Part shown: positions 10,393-20,400 of the stretch, in pieces
How positions within the stretch are numbered: position 1 is the stretch's first letter
How the letters are laid out: each line of letters starts with the position of its first letter
NCBI RefSeq assembly: GCF_902459465.1
Contig: NC_047081.1
Location: 7,779,883-7,843,882 of the forward strand
Direction of reading: 5' to 3'
Length of the DNA stretch: 64,000 nt
DNA from: Asterias rubens
Lineage: Eukaryota > Echinodermata > Asteroidea > Forcipulatida > Asteriidae
Notes under the pieces: model-generated
What the model was told of the DNA's origin: nothing
The model's input: the letters and a program-made list of their open reading frames with translations, nothing else
Databases searched by the model: none
Translations under genes and position numbers: made by a program

Positions 10393-13300
10393 TTCTTGTA
10401 ACTTTACATCATGACGGTGAAAAAGAGATTCCTCATTTCCATGGAATGTCACAACAAAATGACAAGACGTCCCAAGTCGTCTTTGCTTACAGACATCGTC
10501 TGGCCATCAGATTGTCTCGGGCAACAGAGATTGTCTCGGGCAATTTTTGTAAAGATGGCCCCGTCTGAAAAATCCTACGTAAGAATTTAGCGAGTGACGA
10601 AGTCTAAATATACATTATAGGGTGGACTATTCAAGTATTTATTATAGTTACATGTCCCTTGTTGGTGCGTTGCGGATATGCCACTGCACCCCGAATCGAT
10701 TATTTCTTTTTGTAAGGAGAGAGTCTTGGGTCAGCTCAATTATTGATTGATGGAATCATTGACGTAGTTCACGTTATCACTAACCGACAACCGTTATGTT
10801 TAATGCATGAACAAATGAATTAAACTTTATAGACGAGGACAGGTCCGGACGGTTTTAGAGCGGCAAGGAGACGGGACTTTTAAGGTGTTTTTTTTTGCAG
10901 TTGGGGACTTTCTTTATATTTTAATATTTTTCGTATTATAGTATCGTACACTTGGTTGTGATCCCTGGTTGTAAACACGGTAGCAGGTTGAATGGCTTCT
11001 GACTGGTGTCCCAAGTAAAGATGTTGAAAAGGGAAAATGCCACCATTGGGGCTATAAAAGTTCAGTTGGCAGGAGACTCTGTGTATCTCTCCCCTCCCCA
11101 ATATAAACTTCTTCCAATACCTCCTCCAGCCTATGTTTCCTATAAATGGAGAGGGGATGGGAAGTCTCCGGGGGGGGGGGGGGGTTCTCTAGGACACTGG
11201 CACGTTGGCCCGGAGGTCGTTGGTCCCGTGATTTCGAGTTTTTGTCTTTGTTTCTTCCATAAAATATTGCAAATTGTGTAACAGGGAAGTCTTAATAGCT
11301 ATTTTGATATTACTCGTTCTCCTTGTGAATACATGTGCTCAAAAGCAATACGCATGACTGCTGATTCTTGTACTTCAAATAGTTTGACGGCAGTGCTACC
11401 ATTATTGGAAAGTTTTTGAAAGGATCTGAAATACGGCTGTAAAAAAAATTAAATTTTACAATTTCATCATTTTTGGTTTCTGTCTGGAAGGGTATGTTTA
11501 ATATCATGCCCCAAAACAATGTTTTACAGGGGCATTTCCGACAATTTGCTTAATTTTACAAAAATATTTGTTCAATTCCACATTATCAGCCCCCCCCCCC
11601 TCACAAAAAAGGGGGGGGGGGGGGTCATCTCCAGAGTGTTTTGTAGGTCGTTGAGGCATTTTTTGTTTGAGCCTAAAGAATAATACCACAAAAACAATCA
11701 ACAAAAAATATTGCCTTTTGCAACAGGTAGGACCCTAACTCAATGTTTACACGGAATGCACATTTATTGTTAATGCATTAATTAGCACAACGTTTACAAA
11801 CACATAAAACGCATAAATACGACAGAGATTGTTAAGAATTTAGTTAAAGTTTTCAAACTTAAAACTAGTAAAATAAACCATGGATTAAAACACTACGAAG
11901 TAGGGGAACATCCTCTAGTTTGCGGCCTGCTCACCAAAGATATTTAGATTACCCAAAAAAGAAAACTGTTTTCTAATTCTGTCATGGTAAGGTTCCCATG
12001 AAACCATTTAACATCCACAAATATTATTTAAGAAAATAAATGCACTTTTGTAGCTTTCCATGCTGGCCACAAACACAACAAAATAAATCGACAACCTCAA
12101 TAAAGGCCCACTTATATTTGTTTTGGCCGACAACAAATAGAAAAATTTAAAAAGCTGTAAAATTGCAGCAGAATAATTCATCTCACTTCTGCTAAGCAGA
12201 CAGTTTTGTTAAGCAGCTCTATGAAATTGGGCCCATCTGTTGTTGGATTCCCACTACCTATAGGTCATGTACCCTGTGTGCCTGCTGCTACTTAAAAGCA
12301 CTATCATTTCACCCCAAAAAGTGCACTGACTAAGTTGTCATTTAATATTCAACAAAAACACCACAGCTGAAGTTTATTGTGCACAAATTTAATTGAATAG
12401 TGACCTTACATTTAACTTGTTAATTTGTTTTACTTTGCAGAACACAAACACCAATTAGCGAGAGTAATACTGCTTAAATTTTTTTAATTAGTTAGTTAAT
12501 TACTGAGAAATGCAGCTTATTTCAAATTTCAGATCTGTAGTTGATGATAAACAGAAAAATGTTACCAAGTCTGACAGTGAGACACAAAAACAGATATAAG
12601 GAATGAGTTTTAAGATTGAGTTAATTTGTTGTTCATGCAATGTCAGCAAGGTTGCGGCGACTTAAGAAAAAGAAAACAAACATTTTCAAACAACCAGTTT
12701 GAGTCAAACTCAAAGAAGAAAAAAAAACACCATCAAATTCTCTTAGAGTTTTTTTTTTTTCAATAACACTTAAAAGGAATCAAAACTGTCTTATATTATC
12801 TAAAACTATGATTTGACTGTCAGGAAACTACCGAAAAAGGAAAAAAAATACTACTTGTCTCTACTCTATTAATCTCATGTACAACTCCAACATCACCTGA
12901 AATAAAACTAGTCCTTGTAGTGGAGAGTACCAGGGCTAAAACAAACCCAAGTTACAACCAGGGGCCAATTTCATAGCACTGCTTATTAGTAAGCAACTTT
13001 TTGTGCTAACTGTAGCAGGAAAATTTGCTTATGAGTAGGCACATTTGACATGTTAAAATGTAGCACGAAAATTAGGCAGTCAGCATGCTTGTTTACTTAG
13101 GTCATTCGTATTCATACTGTAAGCACCTGGGCCCAATTTCATAGCGCTGCTAAGCACACAAATTTGCTTAGCATGACATTTCTTGCTTGATAAAAACAGG
13201 AATGCCGACCAAATTTCCATTTGATGCATGTTGCTTCTTACTAGTATTCAGCTGTTCTTTGCTTGTCCTGTGGAAATCACGTGGAAATTTGGTTGGCATT

Positions 13301-14130
13301 CCTGTTTTTATCAAGGGAGAAATTTCATGCAAAGCAGATTTTTGTGCTTTGCAGCGCTATTAAATTGGGCCCTGAAGGCTAACATGCCTGTTTGTGTGCA
13401 TATGGTTAGCAGCACTTTGAAATGGAACTCTCTCAATAAGTAGCTCTATAAAATTGGCCTAGTTCAGTACCAAGTAAACTTTTAATGTGTCTAACAGCTG
13501 CATAGACTTCTCTAAATGCAACATCAGTTTTTTCCAACCAAGGAAAACTATGGGTTATAAATACAGAGCAAAAAACTGGTAGCCACAGTTTGCAATTATG
13601 TTTCACAAATTGTCAAAAATAGTGTATGATTTGTTGGAAGCAAAAACAACCAATTATGGGATGTATTTGTTTTTAATTGAAGGTTTGCAGAAATATTGAA
13701 GTTGGTCACTATTTATAATTATTAATACATTGAACATTTTGCTAATATTCGGCCATCCCTGCCAAATAGATCGGTCTGTTAATCAACAATAGAAAATCTA
13801 TTCTGTGTTGCCCAAGGCAGGCATCTTTGTCTGGCTCCCTGTGTGCCACAAACTTAAGTGTATTTATAATACACATAGGAGACCAAACTATTTCTTTCCA
13901 ACCTGTAATGCACAGTTTGTTCTGAGTACAGGTGTGCCACCCTACAAAACCTGTGCGGTTAAATGGTTTCAAATGGTTGATCAACTCTCTGGAAAATGAT
14001 ACCCAAAGTAGGAGGGTTAACTATGTTTTATTCTTTAAGATTACTAAAAAAATTTCCCAGCGACAATCAAATTTAGTCAAGGAAGCGAAGATACATTGTA
14101 CATTACTGTTGCAACACGATAAATAGAAGC
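10393..14130. other. Gene-free stretch with repeats
   Basis: No coding exon is supported. Contents include homopolymer G and C tracts (about 11171-11185, 11590-11625) and a family of palindromic repeats (13131-13372). The part next to 14.1 kb may belong to the SPP 3' region. Confidence 0.4.
13131..13372. mobile_element. Foldback element, 'GGGCCCAATTTCATAG' family
   Basis: Left arm GGGCCCAATTTCATAGCGCT...GATAAAAACAGGAATGCC...AAATTTCCA is mirrored by TGGAAATTTGGTTGGCATTCCTGTTTTTATCAAG...GCAGCGCTATTAAATTGGGCCC. Shorter relatives lie near 15.13-15.26, 16.17-16.25, 25.97-26.15, 29.98-30.18, 36.83-37.37, 55.68-55.88 and 57.62-57.83 kb. Confidence 0.85.
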
Positions 14131-14136
14131 TTTATT
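14131..14136 (-). promoter_or_regulatory. Candidate poly(A) signal of SPP
   Basis: TTTATT on the plus strand is AATAAA on the minus strand, 273 bases past the SPP stop codon. It is the nearest full hexamer noticed. Confidence 0.5.
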
Positions 14137-14408
14137 ATATCACAATATTATTTATACTTGGGTCAATGCACTGGTCAAATTAAACCGTAAGGTCGAGTTA
14201 TGACACCAGGTCATCCATGAGGTCAAACCATGAGGTCACATCCTAACTCTAAATGATGTCTGCGGTTCAAACCAAAGGTCAGTTCAGGAATCTAAAGGTC
14301 AATTCAGATTGTTCATGGGTGAATTGATTGTACTTCAGGTCATATTAAGACCTCGGGGTCATATTGTGACCTCAAGGTCAACATTTCCAAGGTCATACCC
14401 TGGTTGAG

Positions 14409-17400
14409 TTACTTGGATTTCTTGGGTTCACTGTCTTTGCTGCTTGTCTTATCGTCTTCTCCATCTGTTGCCTTGGAAACCTTTTCATCGCCCTCCTTTG
14501 ATGGATTGTCTTCGTATCTACACAAATGATAAAAATACAAGGAAATGTGATGAGGAGCGTTTGGTTTGCGGTAACACCATGTGTGTGTATGTATTGCCAG
14601 GTAGATTTTGTTCTTCAAAGAACTGTCCTGCTTTATATTCTATTACCGCAGAGTAGATTTTCAGAGTTCAGGAGACTTCTCAGTTCTGAAAGGAAATGTC
14701 CTGCTTCTTAACTACTACCTGGGCGGAAGGTAGAAAATCGGCCAGGACTACTACTTTAGCTTTTTTATCGGATCTTTATTAACTTCACTCAGCAGAGTGG
14801 GTTCTTAATTGATCTCAACGTTTCAACTAGCTTGCACTGTCAAAAGCTCTGGTGTTTCTGATCAGCAGAATGTGGGTTTGAGTCCTGGTCTTGACAATTA
14901 TTATTGCTTTGTCCTTCCGATGGAACGTAAAGCTGTACTATTAAACACTATCAATGCCTGTAAAAGACCCAGTACACTGAATGCTAAGAGTAGGGGTTGG
15001 CCCAAGTGTTTCTGGCATCTAATAAGTTGTGATAGTTGTACCCCTCCATCCTCCCGACCAACACTGTAGCCAATGTGATTATACATGTTATACCTCTTCT
15101 AGATGCCGAACAGCTGTTAGGCAGAAAATACTGCTTAGATAATTTCTTTGCTAAGCAAAGTTTAAGTTGGCATATTTTTGTACCAGTACACAGTTGCTGT
15201 TAAGCACAATTTGTCTGTGCTTAGCAAGTTTTATGCTTACAGGCTGAATGAAATTGGGCCATAGCTAGCTATGATGAGAATCGTCATACATATAGAGACA
15301 ACATTTTGTATACACAAGAATTCCAAAATGGCCGCCATCACTTTGTCACTTACTTGAGGAGGTCCCTGATTTCTCCTCGGATGAGGGCTATGATGATCGG
15401 TACCCCGATGCAGGCAGGTACCAGGTACAGCAGAGCTGGCTGGGCATGCTTAAAGAAATGCATGATACCGATGGTGGTCAACAGACCCAAGATGTAGGCC
15501 AAGAAGCTAGCTGTGAAGTAGACACGGCTCGACTTTGCTTTACTGCAAAAAAAAATCAGTAAATAAAGGTGGAGAATGAAAAAGTGTTTCTTACAGAGGT
15601 TTCATGTTGAGACTTTCCTCTTTAGGTTTTGGAACAGGGTAGAAGGATGGATAACAAAAATGAGCATTTGTAAAGCGCAGGTATCCATCAAGAGACGCCC
15701 TATTACCACAGGGCGAGTTCTTAATTGGTCTCCACATTTTGACTAGCTTGCTCTAGTCATCACCTGGAGAATCTTGAAGGGAATGCGGTCGATGATGGGA
15801 AGCCAAAGGAGAGTGACTTTACTGCTGGGTTATGCGAATTGTGCGATTGGATAAGGGGACAAGCTGAGCTAAGGCATTCTTTAGACGTTCAAGTTCATCA
15901 ATTGGATTGATGAGTGGGGGGGGGGGTAAGCAATCATGTGAATCCTTACCTTACGTCGTAACGCAGCAGGAGAGCAATAAATATCCCTGGGATGACGATG
16001 TCACCGAGACCCAACATGGCAAAGTTGTTGGCATCAAAGCCCTTGTCCAGGATGTCTTGCGGGAAAACCACTAAAAAAAACAAATCCAAAAGCTTTTATG
16101 AATGACATTCAACCATTCCAACAGAATCTGGTTACCAGCCAAAATTCCAGAAAGTTGACTTTGTTGCAACTGGTGCCCCACTCATTGTTTGCTTAGCAGA
16201 GAAATTTGCCAAGCATTAAATTTTGCTTAGCAGCTTTATGAAAATGGGCCTTGGTCTTAGTACTGGTTATATAGGTCTGGTACCCATTCCCCATCACTGA
16301 AAATGTCTGGCAGTGATCATTCATGACAAACATTTCCAGAAGGTTTCATCACATTAACTCTCATCTCAAGCTGATCTAGCTCCATATAGGGTATCGGTTA
16401 TGTAAGTCCGGCCGCCAACCCCCACGTCCCCAACCCACAACCACCAACATGGAATTGTGAAAGAAACTTACATTTGATTGGAGCTTCGAACGACTTGGCA
16501 ACAGTCACCATGACATTGGTGCCAAACACCCAAAATATATCATAGATGAAGAGACCTCCGAGTAGTATACATCCAGTCATGACGGTGTTGAGCTGCAGGA
16601 ATTCCACTCCGTTCAAGGCAAACGCTAGGCCAAAGATGTTATTGGCAACCCAATGCTGTTGTTAACAAAAAATAAAACATCCATTAATCAGTACTGAATT
16701 ACAGAGCTTGTCCCGCATCACCTTCCACTACATTCAAGGAAAACGCTAGGCCAAAGATGTTATTGGCAACCCAGTGCTGTAAACAAAACTAAAAGATCCA
16801 CCAATCATGGCTGATTTACAGAGGCTAGTCTTAAATCACCTTTAGACTTAAGCAAGACACTTAACCATTATTGCTGTATTCTTTCGAATAGGAGGGAAAG
16901 CCATTTGATGTGTAATGCAAGTAAAATACCTAGTCCACTTATATAAAAAAAGAGAAGGGGTTCGCCCCTGTGTTGAAAATAAATGCAAATAAAACAAACA
17001 AACAAACTATATCAGAAGCCACTATTTTTAATCTCGTTAATGATGTAGATGTCGTACCTTTTTCATCAGGTACCAAACACCAAACAAACCGGCGAGGCCA
17101 AGGCACACAAGATCCTTGTTGTCAAACTCGTAGTTCACTAAATCTGTGACAGAGAAAAACAAAGCAAAAATAATGTTGATTACAATACCGATTATTTAAC
17201 CCTCTTACATTTTGACCATTCACTTGAATCCATGGGGATTTTCAATGATTGAACTATACCATACTGTATTCTTGCAATATGGTATCAAGTGAAGGCATAA
17301 ATCTACACAGTTAACCCTCACACTGTCTGTCCATTCACTTGAATCCATGGGGATTTTCAATGATTGAACTATACCATACTGTATTCTTGCAATATGGTAT

Positions 17401-20400
17401 CAAGTGAAGGCATAAATCTACACAGTTAACCCTCACACTGTCTGTCCATTCACTTGAATCCATGGGGATTTTCAATGATTGAACTATACCATACTGTATT
17501 CTTGCAATATGGTATCAAGTGAAGGCATAAATCTACACAGTTAACCCTCACACTGTCTGTCCATTTACTTCAATCCTTTGATTTTGAATGATTGAACTAT
17601 GCCATACTGTATTCTTGCAATATGGTATCAAGTGAAGGCATAAATCTACACAGTTAACCCTCACACTGTCTGTCCATTTACTTCAATCCTTTGATTTTGA
17701 ATGATTGAACTATACCATACTGTATTCTTGCAATATGATATCAAGTGAAGGCATAAATCTACACAGTTAACCCTCACACTGTCTGTCCATTTACTTCAAT
17801 CCTTTGATTTTGAATGATTGAACTATACCACACTGTATTCTTGCAATATGGTATCGAGTGAAGGCATAAATCTACACAGTTAACCCTCACACTGTCTGTC
17901 CATTTACTTCAATCCTTTGATTTTGAATGATTGAACTATACCATACTGTATTCTTGCAATATGGTATCAAGTGAAGGCATAAATCTACACAGTTAACCCT
18001 CACACTGTCTGTCCATTTACTTCAATCCTTTAATTTTGAATGATTGAACTATACCATACTGTATTCTTGCAATATGGTATCAAGTGAAGGCATAAATCTA
18101 CACAGTTAACCCTCACACTGTCTGTCCATTTACTTCAATCCTTTGATTTTGAATGATTGAACTATACCATACTGTATTCTTGCAATAATGATATCAAGTG
18201 AAGGCATAAATCTACTCAGTTAACCCTCACACTGTCTGTCCATTTACTTCAATCCTTTGATTTTGAATGATTGAACTATACCATACTGTATTCTTGCAAT
18301 ATGATATCAAGTGAAGGCATAAATCTACACAGTTAACCCTCACACTGTCTGTCCATTTACTTCAATCCTTTGATTTTGAATGATTGAACTATACCATACT
18401 GTATTCTTGCAATATGATATCAAGTGAAGGCATAAATCTACACAGTTAACCCTCACACTGTCTGTCCATTTACTTCAATCCTTTGATTTTGAATGATTGA
18501 ACTATACCATACTGTATTCTTGCAATATGGTATCAAGTGAAGGCATAAATCTACACAGTTAACCCTCACACTGTCTGTCCATTTACTTCAATCCTTTGAT
18601 TTTGAATGATTGAACTATACCATACTGTATTCTTGCAATATGGTATCAAGTGAAGGCATAAATCTACACAGTTAACCCTCACACTGTCTGTCCATTTACT
18701 TCAATCCTTTGATTTTGAATGATTGAACTATACCATACTGTATTCTTACAATATGATATCAAGTGAAGGCATAAATCTACACAGTTAACCCTCACACTGT
18801 CTGTCCATTTACTTCAATCCTTTGATTTTGAATGATTGAACTATACCATACTGTATTCTTGCAATATGATATCAAGTGAAGGCATAAATCTACACAGTTA
18901 ACCCTCACACTGTCTGTCCATTTACTTCAATCCTTTGATTTTGAATGATTGAACTATACCATACTGTATTCTTGCAATATGATATCAAGTGAAGGCATAA
19001 ATCTACACAGTTAACCCTCACACTGTCTGTCCATTTACTTCAATCCTTTGATTTTGAATGATTGAACTATACCATACTGTATTCTTGCAATATGATATCA
19101 AGTGAAGGCATAAATCTACACAGTTAACCCTCACACTGTCTGTCCATTTACTTCAATCCTTTGATTTTGAATGATTGAACTATACCATACTGTATTCTTG
19201 CAATATGATATCAAGTGAAGGCATAAATCTACACAGTTAACCCTCACACTGTCTGTCCATTTACTTCAATCCTTTGATTTTGAATGATTGAACTATACCA
19301 TACTGTATTCTTGCAATATGATATCAAGTGAAGGCATAAATCTACAGTTAACCCTCACACTGTCTGTCCATTTACTTCAATCCTTTGATTTTGAATGATT
19401 GAACTATACCATACTGTATTCTTGCAATAATGATATCAAGTGAAGGCATAAATCTACACAGTTAACCCTCACACTGTCTGTCCATTTACTTCAATCCTTT
19501 GATTTTGAATGATTGAACTATACCATACTGTATTCTTGCAATATGGTATCAAGTGAAGGCATAAATCTACACAGTTAACCCTCACACTGTCTGTCCATTT
19601 ACTTCAATCCTTTGATTTTGAATGATTGAACTATACCATACTGTATTCTTGCAATTATGATATCAAGTGAAGGCATAAATCTACACAGTTAACCCTCACA
19701 CTGTCTGTCCATTTACTTCAATCCTTTGATTTTGAATGATTGAACTATACCATACTGTATTCTTGAAATATGATATCAAGTGAAGGCATAAATCTACACA
19801 GTTAACCCTCACACTGTCTGTCCATTTACTTCAATCCTTTGATTTTGAATGATTGAACTATACCATACTGTATTCTTGCAATATGATATCAAGTGGTGAA
19901 TGCATAAATCTACATAGTACGCAGTTAACCCTCCCACTGTTTGTCTATTCACTTTAATCCATTTGGGATTTTGAATAATTGAACTGTATTATTGCAATAT
20001 GATATCTATGTGGTGAATGCATTTAAATCTTCACAGTTACCAGTCAACCCCCCCGCTATCTACATGTGAGTTGTGTTTTCAGTCTCTATCTGAATGCAAG
20101 GGGTTTTCCCTGGAAATACTTCTCCGGGGCTTCCCTCCCACATCTAAAACTGAAACTTCCTTCCTTGTCTTTTCTCCAATGGGTTCTTTTCTAGTACAAT
20201 GATTAAGTTCACAACCAGAATATTAATGAAATTAAACGATGTAGAGTGAAGAGAGATGGGAACAACCCATCCTCAAGGACTTCATTTGTTGAAGGGGGCA
20301 TTGGAGGGGGGGGGCATTGGAGGGGGGGGCATTGTGGGAGGGGGCAAGTCATCACATACCTTCCTTCTTGTCAGCTTTCCCTTTTGTGAATATGAGATGA

